A stretch of 39,579 bases of DNA, from positions 1 through 39,579 of the forward strand of contig CANPYJ010000014.1 in NCBI GenBank assembly GCA_947588275.1. Reading direction: 5' to 3'. The position numbers and the translations under genes were made by a program. Every line of letters starts with the position of its first letter. The stretch's first letter is position 1. Source of the DNA: an uncultured Alphaproteobacteria bacterium (GTDB lineage: Bacteria > Pseudomonadota > Alphaproteobacteria > RF32 > CAG-239). The notes below the pieces were generated by a model that ran no database searches, had not been told where the DNA came from, and saw nothing but the letters and a program-made list of their open reading frames with translations. Below, piece by piece: positions 31,641 to 39,579 of the stretch.

Positions 31641-33649
31641 TTGATTATCCAGTATATGATGCTAAAGATTAATGATGCAAGCATGGTCAAAATAGACAGC
31701 ATTGAACCGAATTTTATGGCCAGGTTGCGCGCTTCTTCATCAAGTTTTTTGCTGCCCGAAAGCAGGAGGTTGCGTTCGGTCAGAAGCAGGTTGATGCGTT
31801 TGAGAGCCTCGGTGTAGTCGGTTCGGTCTTTGGTGCGGGCTTCATCGTTTTCCAAGATTTCGTAAAGGTCAATAATCCGTCCGTTTTTGGCCAGCTTGGA
31901 CAATTCCTGTTCCAAATATTTGCGATATTTGATATTGTGATAAGTTTCAATGACCGGACGAGAGCTTTTTATCAGCCAATGAGTCAAATTAAGCAACTGC
32001 ACGGGGCCGTTTTTGTTTTGGATGTTGGCATACAGACGGATAACCGCCGCAATTTGCAAGGCCTCTTGATGGGCGTTGATGTCAGTCAGAATGCCATCGA
32101 TTTTTTTGCCCATTTTACAACGCAGATAGGCTACGATGTTGCGATCAAAAGGCAGGCGTTCTTTATTGGCGGCATAAGCGTTGTCAAGCGCGCGCAAAAG
32201 CTTGGACGGAGAATTTACAAACTCTTTGCCCACCAGTTCGCTGATGCAGGGCAGATCTTCGTCAAAATCATACATAATGCGGTCCAGCCCGTAGCCATAA
32301 TCATTGCGCGCCAGATATACCCGAAACTCGCTGCTGCCGGCAGGCGCATGCGCATAGGGTTGTTCCTGATACCAATATTTGATAATGTCCGAGGACAGAA
32401 CGCTGCAAAAATCTTCTACCGACAAATGATTTTTTGTGTAGTAAAAGAGCGCTTTGGCTACGCCGTTGGGAAAGAAATAAATATCGCCGCATTTAATCGG
32501 CAACGTGTGATCCAGACAAATGCAAATTTGGGGGATAAGCAGGCGGTTTGAATCTTGCTCTTTGGCAATTTGAATGATTTTTTCGATTTTGGCGCAAAGT
32601 TTTTCGTTTTCCAGACCGTTTTTTATCCATTCCACCAGTTTGCCGTTTTTGATGACGGTGATGGCGTCTTCGGGGTGGTTGTACAACGCGAGCGCAGCGG
32701 ATTTAGGCGTATAAAATTTTTCTCCGGCGACGGTAAGGGCACGTATGGAACGTTCCTGATTTTCCGAAGCCGAAAAAGTCCCGGTTTTGCCGTCAAGAAA
32801 GTTGAACAACTGAATGCTTGACCAGCGAGTTTCGGAAGAATCGTCGAGCATGCCTTTGATGACGGGACTGAACTGGCTGTTTATTCTTTCGCCGTTGACC
32901 AAAGCGGCCAGAGAGCCTTTGGTCAGTTTGAGACGGGCATATTCCGGCGTGGCCAGCGAAGATTCGGGCTCATGCTGCAAAACAATGGAAAGCAATGCAA
33001 CGCCGGCGGCGTATATATCATCGGAGGTCTCGCCATTGCCCCGTCCCTGCGGCAGGCAAAGCAGGCTTTCGATAGTTTCGTAAATATCCGGTTGGTACAA
33101 AGCCGGAAAAGTTGCCGCGCAGTCACCCAAAACCAGTTCAGAACCTTCGGCGTCTTTATAAAATAAGTTGTTCAGGCGGATGGCGCGGTGAGTGATGTTA
33201 TAACTTTTTAGAGTTTCAAAAGCCGAAACCAACGACATTGCCAAAGTTTTGAATTTTTCGACGGTCAATTTGTCAGCCGGCGTAAAGTCGGAAACTTTCG
33301 GTCCGGTGGGGCGGTTGTAAATGAGCGCCATATTCATGGTTTTTTGGGGCAGATAGTCAATAATGCTGTATTCGACCAGTTTCAGGATATTGGGGTGGTC
33401 GATCGATTTCAGATAGGGCAAAACGGACAACCGCGGTGGAACGTTGTTGTCGCAGACCAGCGCAAACAGTTCTCTCTGCGGGTTGATTTTGTCTTTGGCC
33501 ACATAGGCGACAGCACCGTTGGCATCAAGCTCCGGCAGCGGCGAATCAAAATAAATCTCAAAACGCTCTTTTACCAGACAAATATTGTTGTCTAAAATTT
33601 GTGCAGACGTTTCTTCCGACTGCTGAGCGTTGGCAGGGGTTTCGGCCAT
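31637..33649 (-). CDS. Predicted pseudokinase (Ser/Thr kinase-like) with C-terminal membrane anchor
   Basis: The 670-aa protein has a protein-kinase-like fold in the first 300 residues: HPNILKLVEY, then ITHRAIRLNNLF (152-163) where the kinase catalytic loop HRDxKxxN is expected, and LVLGDCA (about 172-178) where DFG is expected. The catalytic Asp of HRD is Ala, and the DFG Asp position is altered, so phosphotransfer is unlikely. The middle and C-terminal parts are helical. A final membrane segment lies at about 650-668. It may act as a membrane-bound binding or signalling scaffold with its coupled partner. The function is inferred; a divergent active kinase is not excluded. Confidence 0.65.
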   Translation of the reverse strand: MAETPANAQQSEETSAQILDNNICLVKERFEIYFDSPLPELDANGAVAYVAKDKINPQRELFALVCDNNVPPRLSVLPYLKSIDHPNILKLVEYSIIDYLPQKTMNMALIYNRPTGPKVSDFTPADKLTVEKFKTLAMSLVSAFETLKSYNITHRAIRLNNLFYKDAEGSELVLGDCAATFPALYQPDIYETIESLLCLPQGRGNGETSDDIYAAGVALLSIVLQHEPESSLATPEYARLKLTKGSLAALVNGERINSQFSPVIKGMLDDSSETRWSSIQLFNFLDGKTGTFSASENQERSIRALTVAGEKFYTPKSAALALYNHPEDAITVIKNGKLVEWIKNGLENEKLCAKIEKIIQIAKEQDSNRLLIPQICICLDHTLPIKCGDIYFFPNGVAKALFYYTKNHLSVEDFCSVLSSDIIKYWYQEQPYAHAPAGSSEFRVYLARNDYGYGLDRIMYDFDEDLPCISELVGKEFVNSPSKLLRALDNAYAANKERLPFDRNIVAYLRCKMGKKIDGILTDINAHQEALQIAAVIRLYANIQNKNGPVQLLNLTHWLIKSSRPVIETYHNIKYRKYLEQELSKLAKNGRIIDLYEILENDEARTKDRTDYTEALKRINLLLTERNLLLSGSKKLDEEARNLAIKFGSMLSILTMLASLIFSIIYWIIK

Positions 33650-33778
33650 AATCGTAACTCTCTTTTATTTGCGGTCAAGCGTATTATAGCCGCAGATTAT
33701 TAATAAAATACAAAGATTTTACTATTGTTTTTTTGTAAAAACGATTCTAGCATACACGAAGAAAAGATTAGAAAAGCC

Positions 33779-34864
33779 ATGAGCAAAAAGACAACAGACT
33801 TTGATCCCGACGTTTGGGATAATAAAAACGCCGATCCTACCAAGCATGAGACGGATACTTCAATATTGTTGCGGGCGGCGGATTTCGGCGTGGATTTGGA
33901 AAGTCTTGAGCTTGTCGATGCGGCGCCGCCGACGGCCGAACTTCCGATGCAGAAAAAAGCCGAGCCCAAAGAGCACGACTTTTGGCAGGATATGGACATC
34001 AGCCTGAACGACATTATCAATGTCTTTATCAGCAATTCGGAGCGACCGGTTATCCTTGTCAGCAACGATAAAATAGCGTATTTGAACGATACGGCCAAGC
34101 ATATGTTGGAGATTGCCGATCTCAAACAAGTCAGAGAAGCGCCGTTTTTGCAGTTTGTCGACAAACGGGACTGGAATGTTCTGACCGCCAACATCGGCGA
34201 AATGCTGACTTCCGGCACAAAGCAAAAAATCAGACTGCGCAGCATGCTGAAAAAACAAGTCAATATGGAGTTTCAGGCGGTGTATCTGCCGGATTCTTCC
34301 AGATTTTCGTTTATTCTCGTCGGCAATCATTTTGAAAGCCGCTCCGAAGATCAGTCGCTGGACGGGCTGTATGATGAACTGACCGGCCTGCCGACCTTCT
34401 TTTTGTTTGAAGATCGCGTGCAAATGGCCATCAACAACGAAAACTACAAAGACGCGCGTTTGCAGAAAGACATGGTGGCGGTCGCGGCAATAGACATTGA
34501 TAACCTGGAGGTCTTTCAACAACTGAACATGGAAGACTTTGTGATGAAAAAACTGGCCGGAATCTTGGGGTTGAGCCTCAAGAAAAACTGTACCATTGCG
34601 CGCGGGTTGAAATATCCGTTTTGGGTGCTGATTTTCGGGTTGCGCTCGCGTTATGATTTGGAAGTCGAATTAAATAAAATTATCGGCATATTTAAACAGG
34701 GAATCAATGATAATTTTACCACGCACGAGATTTTTGCCAGCATCGGATGCAGCATTTATCCGGAATCGGCGCAGTCGGCCAAAAAAATCATTGAACAGAC
34801 AATTGCCGCGCTCAAAGAAGCCAAGGGCAAAGAGGGCAACGCGCTGGTGTTTTATCATTCATAA
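33779..34864 (+). CDS. PAS domain protein with degenerate GGDEF domain
   Basis: The protein of 361 aa (start ATG 33779) has a PAS-like region at about residues 80-182 (ERPVILVSNDKIAYLNDTAKHMLEI). A GGDEF-type domain follows, with YDELTGLPTFFLFEDRV (family DxLTGLxNR), AAIDIDNLEVFQQL, and RGLKYPFWVLIF where RxGGDEFxxL is expected. The active-site GGDEF is absent, so cyclic-di-GMP synthesis is very unlikely; it may bind nucleotide or another partner. The first 70 residues are charged and disordered. A TTG at 33725 would extend the protein by 18 residues. It is divergent from the pseudokinase gene, with 129 bp between them. Confidence 0.75.
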   Translation: MSKKTTDFDPDVWDNKNADPTKHETDTSILLRAADFGVDLESLELVDAAPPTAELPMQKKAEPKEHDFWQDMDISLNDIINVFISNSERPVILVSNDKIAYLNDTAKHMLEIADLKQVREAPFLQFVDKRDWNVLTANIGEMLTSGTKQKIRLRSMLKKQVNMEFQAVYLPDSSRFSFILVGNHFESRSEDQSLDGLYDELTGLPTFFLFEDRVQMAINNENYKDARLQKDMVAVAAIDIDNLEVFQQLNMEDFVMKKLAGILGLSLKKNCTIARGLKYPFWVLIFGLRSRYDLEVELNKIIGIFKQGINDNFTTHEIFASIGCSIYPESAQSAKKIIEQTIAALKEAKGKEGNALVFYHS

Positions 34865-34947
34865 TTGCGAATTGTTTCAAAAAAGTTTGGTTGACCGCTG
34901 CGGCGGCATGGCGGAGCGGATTTTTGTCCGGCGCGTGAAATAATATA

Positions 34948-34976
34948 TTGACTAATAATGACATTCTTGCTAAAAT
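34948..34976 (+). promoter_or_regulatory. Likely sigma70-type promoter for the cysteine-rich protein
   Basis: TTGACT at 34948-34953 and TAAAAT at 34971-34976 are spaced exactly 17 bp. They would start transcription about 20 nt before the ATG at 35005, and GGAGG at 34995-34999 is well placed. This is one of the best promoter matches in the window. Confidence 0.65.
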
Positions 34977-35004
34977 AAAAGAAAAGGCTTTTATGGAGGC
35001 AGGA

Positions 35005-35811
35005 ATGAAAAAGCTATCGTTTGCAGCGGCGTTAGGCATTGGAACAATGCTCGCAACTTCGGCTTTGGCGGCAAACTGTGTCAAGGCCGACTGCAATGGT
35101 TACAGCGCCACATTGCCCGAAAATTGCGACGAATACATAAGATGTCCGTTTGATACTTCTCAAAAAGCCTGCACCCACTATAAAGACGATTTGTTGGATT
35201 CCTGTCCTGCCGGCAAAACCTGCGTCAAAAAATATAAAGTGATTGAACAAACGGGAAGCTGTCCTGCCGGCAAAGCGCTATATTCCACGCTTGCCGAATG
35301 CGAGAGAACAAAAGGCTTTCTTGGGGAAGAAACCGAAGAAATCGGCGAGCCGGTTGTCGGATACAGGCGGGTCCGCAGTTTGCTGATGTTGACGGGAAAT
35401 GCAAAGATTCAAGATGAAGATAAAGATAAAGATGAAGACGTTTGGGTGACGCCGGAAACCCCGGAGATGGATGCCGAGATTCCTTATGGTTATCAGTGTT
35501 CCGGTTGCACAAATTCGCTTGGAGCCATGGTTTACTATCAGACGGGAGAGTGCAAAAGCGGATATGTTAAAGCAAGTATTCAGTCAGGAGTAACGTCCGT
35601 TGACGGAAGCGGCGGCTGTATATTGGCCAAATGCTTTGTTTTTCCCGAAAATCATACATCATATTGCCAGACTGGCGCATTATACAGCTCTGAGGTCGGA
35701 TATGGGTGCACGCAGTGTATTGAAAATACTTATATTCATCCTTCGTTTTTTGATGAAAACAGCGAATGTAAGGCATTTTTGCAAGAATGTGACTATTGGA
35801 CAGAACTGTAG
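35005..35811 (+). CDS. Secreted cysteine-rich protein, unknown function
   Basis: The 268-aa protein has a signal peptide (MKKLSFAAALGIGTMLATSALAAN). The mature part has 19 cysteines, spaced in small groups (SCPAGK twice, CSGC, CTQC), which suggests many disulfides and an extracellular or periplasmic location. A short acidic insert (EDKDKDED) lies near residue 140. The ATG at 35005 is supported by GGAGG and by the signal peptide; an in-frame start at 34948 would lie inside the promoter. No family is recognised. It has its own promoter and terminator, so it is a single-gene unit. Confidence 0.65.
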   Translation: MKKLSFAAALGIGTMLATSALAANCVKADCNGYSATLPENCDEYIRCPFDTSQKACTHYKDDLLDSCPAGKTCVKKYKVIEQTGSCPAGKALYSTLAECERTKGFLGEETEEIGEPVVGYRRVRSLLMLTGNAKIQDEDKDKDEDVWVTPETPEMDAEIPYGYQCSGCTNSLGAMVYYQTGECKSGYVKASIQSGVTSVDGSGGCILAKCFVFPENHTSYCQTGALYSSEVGYGCTQCIENTYIHPSFFDENSECKAFLQECDYWTEL

Positions 35812-35815
35812 CTCC

Positions 35816-35846
35816 AAAAAACCCGCTCGGTTGAGCGGGTTTTTTT
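35816..35846 (+). terminator. Bidirectional terminator between convergent genes
   Basis: The stem ACCCGCTC / GAGCGGGT with a 4-nt loop is flanked by A and T runs. It serves the cysteine-rich gene and the opposing BI-1 gene, which ends at 35862. Confidence 0.88.
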
Positions 35847-35861
35847 GCAAAGTGTCGAAAA

Positions 35862-36593
35862 TTAACGGCGATCGCCCATAAAGCGCAATAAGTATAAAAA
35901 CAGGTTGATAAAGTCCAAATACAAACTCAAAGCGCCGACAATGGCTTTTTTGGTGAAAGTGTCGGAACCGTCCTCGTCCAGATACATATTGCGGATTTTT
36001 TGAGTGTCATACGCGGTAAGACCGGTGAAGATAAACACCGCCAAAATCGAAATGGCAAAATCCATTCCGGTGCTCTTGAGGAAAATGTTGACAACAGAGG
36101 CCAGAATAATGCCGATCAGCCCCATAAATAAAAACGAGCCAAAAGCCGAAAGATCACGTTTGGTGGTATAGCCATAGAGGCTCATGGCGCCGAAGGTGCC
36201 GGCGGTAATCAGGAACACGCGCGCCAGGCTGGCTCCGGTATAAACCAAAAAAATCGGCGTGAACGAGATGCCCATAATTGCGGCATAGCTCCAAAACAGC
36301 ATTTGTACCTGCGTCGGCGTGCCGCGCGCCACAACCCAATAAAACGCAAAAACCATAATGAGCGGGGCAAGCAGCATAAGCCAGCCGAGACCGGACATTC
36401 CCATCAGTTGGCCGGCCGGACTGATGTTGAAAAACAGGCGCAAAATCGACTCGTTATTGGCGACAAACCATGCCGTGAGCGCCGTCAGGCAAAGGCCGGC
36501 AGCCATATAGTTATAAACTCTAATCATAAATTGGCGCAGTCCTTCGTTGAGGGCGGCGGCCGATGAAGTTTGCGTATAAATTCTGTTTTCCAT
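35862..36593 (-). CDS. Bax inhibitor-1 / YccA-family membrane protein
   Basis: The 243-aa protein has about seven membrane segments and the family hallmark near the C-terminus: FTGLTAYDTQKIR, then GALSLYLDFINLFLYLLR. BI-1/YccA proteins form pH- and calcium-sensitive channels, and YccA modulates the protease FtsH in E. coli (established knowledge); the role here is inferred. The N-terminal 25 residues are cytosolic. The ATG is preceded by AGAGGATACG on the minus strand. Confidence 0.9.
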   Translation of the reverse strand: MENRIYTQTSSAAALNEGLRQFMIRVYNYMAAGLCLTALTAWFVANNESILRLFFNISPAGQLMGMSGLGWLMLLAPLIMVFAFYWVVARGTPTQVQMLFWSYAAIMGISFTPIFLVYTGASLARVFLITAGTFGAMSLYGYTTKRDLSAFGSFLFMGLIGIILASVVNIFLKSTGMDFAISILAVFIFTGLTAYDTQKIRNMYLDEDGSDTFTKKAIVGALSLYLDFINLFLYLLRFMGDRR

Positions 36594-36668
36594 TAACGTA
36601 TCCTCTTTCAGTCGTTTATCCTGTTAAGCAATATAGGATAAAAAGGTTAAAAAATCAACTTTTTTGCC

Positions 36669-37376
36669 TTAGATATACCGATACAGTTCTTTGCCGCGGA
36701 CTTTGAGCCAGCGGCGGCCGTTTTCAAAATCGGGGCAGAGTTCGGCCACACATTGCCAAAAGGCCGGCGAATGATCCTGGTGCGCCAAATGCGCGACCTC
36801 GTGACTGACCAGATAATCGATGACATGGGCCGGCGCCAGCACAATCCGCCAGTTGTAGTTGATGTTGCGGTTGCTGGAACAGCTGCCCCAGCGCGAGCGG
36901 GTGTCTTTGAGGCTCACTTTGTGTACGGCGCAGCCGATGAGTCGGGCTTTTTCGACCGACAGGCGATACAGTTCGGCGGCCGCGTATTTTTTGATAAAGT
37001 CGCCAACCCGCCGATGCAGAAATTCCGCCCCGCCGCCGACCAGCAAAAAACCATCTTTGAGGCAGGTTCCACGTTGAGAGGGGGCATGCATGACAATCAG
37101 CTTTTGTCCCATCAGCGTAATGCTGTCGCCGTTTTCAAAGTGAGTTGCCGCCGGCAGTCTGGCCAACATATTGCGAATCCAGTCGCGGTGAGTTTCGACA
37201 AACGCTTCGGCTTTGCGCGCCGAACAATAACGCGGCAAAGTTAAAATCGGCAGACGGTTTTTGTCGTCTATGCGCAGAGTCAGACGTTTGGCTTGCGGCG
37301 ATTTGACAATTTTGATGTCAAAACCGAGCTTTTGCGAAAGCTCATAAGTCGGGCCAGTCAACAACGTAATCTTCAT
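36669..37376 (-). CDS. YgjP-like / SprT-type zinc metallopeptidase
   Basis: The 235-aa protein carries SRWGSCS (161-167), the zinc motif HEVAH (192-196) and a further DHSPAFW with a third ligand, the arrangement of the YgjP/DUF45 peptidases. It lacks a signal peptide and is probably cytosolic. The N-terminal part (IVKSPQAKRLTLRI) is also typical. Its start overlaps the upstream ycgN-like gene by 35 bp, so a later start is possible, but none is as convincing. Substrates are unknown in the family. Confidence 0.85.
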   Translation of the reverse strand: MKITLLTGPTYELSQKLGFDIKIVKSPQAKRLTLRIDDKNRLPILTLPRYCSARKAEAFVETHRDWIRNMLARLPAATHFENGDSITLMGQKLIVMHAPSQRGTCLKDGFLLVGGGAEFLHRRVGDFIKKYAAAELYRLSVEKARLIGCAVHKVSLKDTRSRWGSCSSNRNINYNWRIVLAPAHVIDYLVSHEVAHLAHQDHSPAFWQCVAELCPDFENGRRWLKVRGKELYRYI

Positions 37377-37848
37377 AATCTTTTACTCCGGATTCCGAAA
37401 CCGTGCCCCGCCCGCGAACCGACATTCCGGCTTCGTGTACGGAAGCGGCGCGTCCGGTTATCAGAGGGTGCCAGTCGGGCAGGGGCAGGCCGTTGTCAAG
37501 CCGCCAGTAAGCGCAGGTTTTGGGTAGCCAGCGCGGTTGTTCGCGCACGGCCTCAAGGGTAATGAGACGGCAGTCGGAAACTTTGTCAAAACGATGTTCG
37601 TAAATGCGGCAGAGTCCGCTCTCACAATCCAAAAAACGACACGCGGCGCGGGTAAATTTGACTTCGCGGCGAATTTCAATTTTGTTGAGGCAGCATTTGC
37701 CGCAGCCGTCGCACAAAAGTTCCCATTCGTCCGGCGTCATTTTTTCAAGTTTTTTGGTCTGCCAGAAATCGGGCGCAATGTTTTTGCCGCGGGCGGCGGC
37801 AAAACGCTGTTCGGCGTCATAAGGCTTGTCAATCCAATCATCAGACAT
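37342..37848 (-). CDS. YcgN-family cysteine-cluster protein (second copy)
   Basis: The 168-aa protein has CDGCGKCC (about 46-53) and then CRFLDCESGLCRIYEHR, the clustered cysteines of the UPF0260/YcgN family, which probably bind an iron-sulfur cluster or zinc. WLPKTCAYWRL and DWHPLITG are further family blocks. I chose the ATG at 37848; it overlaps the stop of the upstream paralogue by 8 bp. Family function is not established. It is paired with a diverged paralogue, so this may be an old tandem duplication. Confidence 0.85.
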   Translation of the reverse strand: MSDDWIDKPYDAEQRFAAARGKNIAPDFWQTKKLEKMTPDEWELLCDGCGKCCLNKIEIRREVKFTRAACRFLDCESGLCRIYEHRFDKVSDCRLITLEAVREQPRWLPKTCAYWRLDNGLPLPDWHPLITGRAASVHEAGMSVRGRGTVSESGVKDYEDYVVDWPDL

Positions 37849-38281
37849 TGTCGTCGTCCTCAACAATGTGGTCTTCAAGTTCGTCAAGAGGTACTAAAAG
37901 CTCGCTGACGACATGCGGCGAAACCTTAAACTCAGCGGGCAAAGGCTTGCCGCTGACCAGCGGATGCCACGGAGGCAAATCTCCGGTTTGAGCCAAGAAG
38001 GCATAAGCGCAGGTGTCGGGAATCCACGACAAGGCTCCGATATTTTGCGGAGTAAGACGCAGGCACTCGGGCACCAGCCGACAACGTTCGGCATAGCAGC
38101 GGCAGAGATGGGTTTGACAGTCGTGATAACGGCAGATTACGTCGGTTTCATAGACATCGGCACCGGCTTCGTCCTGAAGCCGGATAAGGCAGCATTTGCC
38201 GCAATGCATGCAGACAGATTCCCATTCTTCGGCGGTGAAAGAATCCGGTTTTTTGGTTTTCCAGAAAGGCGTGTGCGGCAT
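37841..38281 (-). CDS. YcgN-family cysteine-cluster protein (first copy)
   Basis: The 146-aa protein has CMHCGKCC, then CRYHDCQTHLCRCYAERC, and WIPDTCAY...WHPLVSGKP, so it belongs to the same UPF0260/YcgN family as its downstream neighbour. It has extra cysteines in the second cluster. I chose the ATG at 38281, with GAGGA just upstream; a TTG at 38302 would add 7 residues. It begins 82 bp from the end of dnaB, so it may be in the same transcript. The two copies share the cysteine layout but differ in most of the sequence. Confidence 0.85.
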   Translation of the reverse strand: MPHTPFWKTKKPDSFTAEEWESVCMHCGKCCLIRLQDEAGADVYETDVICRYHDCQTHLCRCYAERCRLVPECLRLTPQNIGALSWIPDTCAYAFLAQTGDLPPWHPLVSGKPLPAEFKVSPHVVSELLVPLDELEDHIVEDDDNV

Positions 38282-38362
38282 AAATCCTCGTTTTGTCGTC
38301 AAATTGCAAACAGAATCGATTGTAACACGGCAAATATTAAGGAGTGTTAAATTTTGCGCGGA

Positions 38363-39579
38363 TTATTCGCCGATGCGGTCAGGCAGATATTCGTCTTCGG
38401 TGCGGTTGTTAAACTGTGCATACTCGCCGTTCCACGAAAGTTTGACCGTGCCGGTGGGACCGTGACGTTGTTTGCCGATGATAATCTCGGCCAAATATTT
38501 GGTTTCGCGCAGGCGGGCTTCCCATTCTTCAAGGCGCTTTTGCAGGTGTTCCGCCGTTTCGGATGGCTTTTGCTGCGGTTCTTCGTTTTGCAGATAGTAA
38601 TGTTCGCGGTAGACAAACATTACTATATCGGCGTCTTGCTCAATGGAGCCGGATTCGCGCAGGTCGGACATCACGGGGCGTTTGTCGTCGCGGCTTTCGA
38701 CGCCGCGGTTGAGCTGCGACAAGGCAATTACCGGCACATTCAATTCTTTGGCCAAGATTTTGAGACCGCGCGAAATTTCAGAGAGTTCCTGCACACGGTT
38801 GCCTTCAGAACGCTTGGAGCCGGAGCCGGCAATAAGTTGAATATAGTCAATGACGATGAGTCCCAATCCTTTGGAACGTTTGAGCCGGCGGGCGCGGGTG
38901 CGGATGGTGTTGATGCTTAATCCGGGAGTGTCGTCAATATACAGCGGCAGCTTTTCTATACCGCGCATCACATCGGCAATTTTTTGAAATTCGGCGTTGT
39001 TGAGTTCTCCGGTGCGCATCAAGTGACCGCTGATTTGCGCTTCGGTCGAAAGTATGCGCGAGGCTAACTGGTCGGCCGACATTTCCAAAGAAAAGAAAGC
39101 CACGCCTTTGGACTTGGCGTCGATTTCTTTGGCGTGGGTCATATATTCGGCCACGTTGGACGCAATGTTGGTGGCCAGCGCGGTTTTGCCCATTGCCGGA
39201 CGTCCGGCAATGATAATCAGGTCCGAATCGTTTAAACCGCCGATTTTCTTGTCCAGAGCGTCAAGTCCGGTCGGCAGGCCGGAAACTTTACCGTCCTTTT
39301 GAAAGGCTGATTCGATGTGTGCCAAAGAAGATTCCAAGGCGTCGGAAAAATCCATAAATCCGCCGTTGACCTCGCCTTGATTTGAAAGTTCGTAAAGACG
39401 TCTTTCGGCTTCTTCTATCTGGTCGACGGCATCGGTTTCGGCGTCTTCTTTGGCGGCGTTGCTGACAATGTCATAGCCGGTGGAGATGAGCTCGCGGCGC
39501 AAATATTTGTCATAGATAAACTGCGCATAATATTCGGCGTTGGTCAGCGGCGTGGCCGAATCGGAGAGCCGCACTAGAT
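38363..39579 (-). CDS. dnaB: Replicative DNA helicase DnaB (5' end beyond the window)
   Basis: The visible 405 codons hold the linker and ATPase domain. Walker A is IIAGRPAMGKTALATNIA, then AFFSLEMSADQLASRIL, the Walker B segment GLIVIDYIQLIAGSG, and SDLRESGSIEQDADIVMFVYR (arginine finger and sensor region). The frame stays open to the window edge, and the residues there fit the end of the N-terminal domain (about 90 residues missing). It is the last feature and runs leftward. DnaB unwinds DNA at the replication fork. Confidence 0.95.
   Translation of the reverse strand, partial: LVRLSDSATPLTNAEYYAQFIYDKYLRRELISTGYDIVSNAAKEDAETDAVDQIEEAERRLYELSNQGEVNGGFMDFSDALESSLAHIESAFQKDGKVSGLPTGLDALDKKIGGLNDSDLIIIAGRPAMGKTALATNIASNVAEYMTHAKEIDAKSKGVAFFSLEMSADQLASRILSTEAQISGHLMRTGELNNAEFQKIADVMRGIEKLPLYIDDTPGLSINTIRTRARRLKRSKGLGLIVIDYIQLIAGSGSKRSEGNRVQELSEISRGLKILAKELNVPVIALSQLNRGVESRDDKRPVMSDLRESGSIEQDADIVMFVYREHYYLQNEEPQQKPSETAEHLQKRLEEWEARLRETKYLAEIIIGKQRHGPTGTVKLSWNGEYAQFNNRTEDEYLPDRIGE

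Overview
The window looks like chromosomal DNA of an alphaproteobacterium, possibly host-associated. The evidence is the FliX flagellar regulator beside dksA, the maf-rng-yacG run, rluD next to rpoH, and the alphaproteobacterial AddB-AddA pair followed by trxA. The species cannot be named from the sequence. Base composition is moderate, and the 18.6-22.9 kb segment is visibly more AT-rich and Lys/Asn-rich than its surroundings.

Layout. 1-452: an AT-rich, gene-free stretch with at least four DnaA-box sequences and a perfect IHF consensus, directly upstream of coaE-dnaQ; this is a strong candidate for the replication origin. 0.45-8.4 kb: coaE, dnaQ, a HAD phosphatase, several small exported proteins, an outer-membrane barrel, a prepilin-like protein, fliX, dksA, maf, rng and yacG. 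8.4-16.4 kb: one leftward run of eight tightly packed genes centred on a VirD4/TraG-type coupling ATPase. It contains two related membrane proteins and uncharacterised partners, and ends in a putative HNH-like nuclease followed by a SUKH-family (immunity-type) protein. No other type IV secretion genes are present. 16.4-18.4 kb: rluD and rpoH.

18.54-22.98 kb: a roughly 4.3 kb island bounded by a 90-bp direct repeat made of the 3' part of tRNA-Val(CAC) plus its terminator. The functional tRNA is on the right and a broken copy on the left. The island encodes a MenD-like ThDP enzyme broken into two ORFs and an SDR/polysaccharide pyruvyl transferase fusion with an out-of-frame poly-G(9) tract. Upstream lies a promoter-like segment bounded by 17-bp inverted repeats, with the promoter pointing away from the genes. 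Together these suggest a surface-glycan locus that is either phase-variable or decaying.

23.2-31.1 kb: rph, rdgB, addB, addA and trxA (RNA processing, nucleotide-pool cleaning, double-strand break repair, redox). 31.2-35.8 kb: a predicted pseudokinase with a membrane partner, a PAS plus degenerate GGDEF protein, and a cysteine-rich secreted protein. 35.9-39.6 kb: a Bax-inhibitor-1 protein, a YgjP-like metalloprotease, two tandem YcgN-type cysteine-cluster proteins and the 3' part of dnaB, cut by the window edge.

The most interesting parts are the coupling-protein/nuclease/SUKH operon, the tRNA-bounded glycan island with its possible switches, and the candidate oriC.
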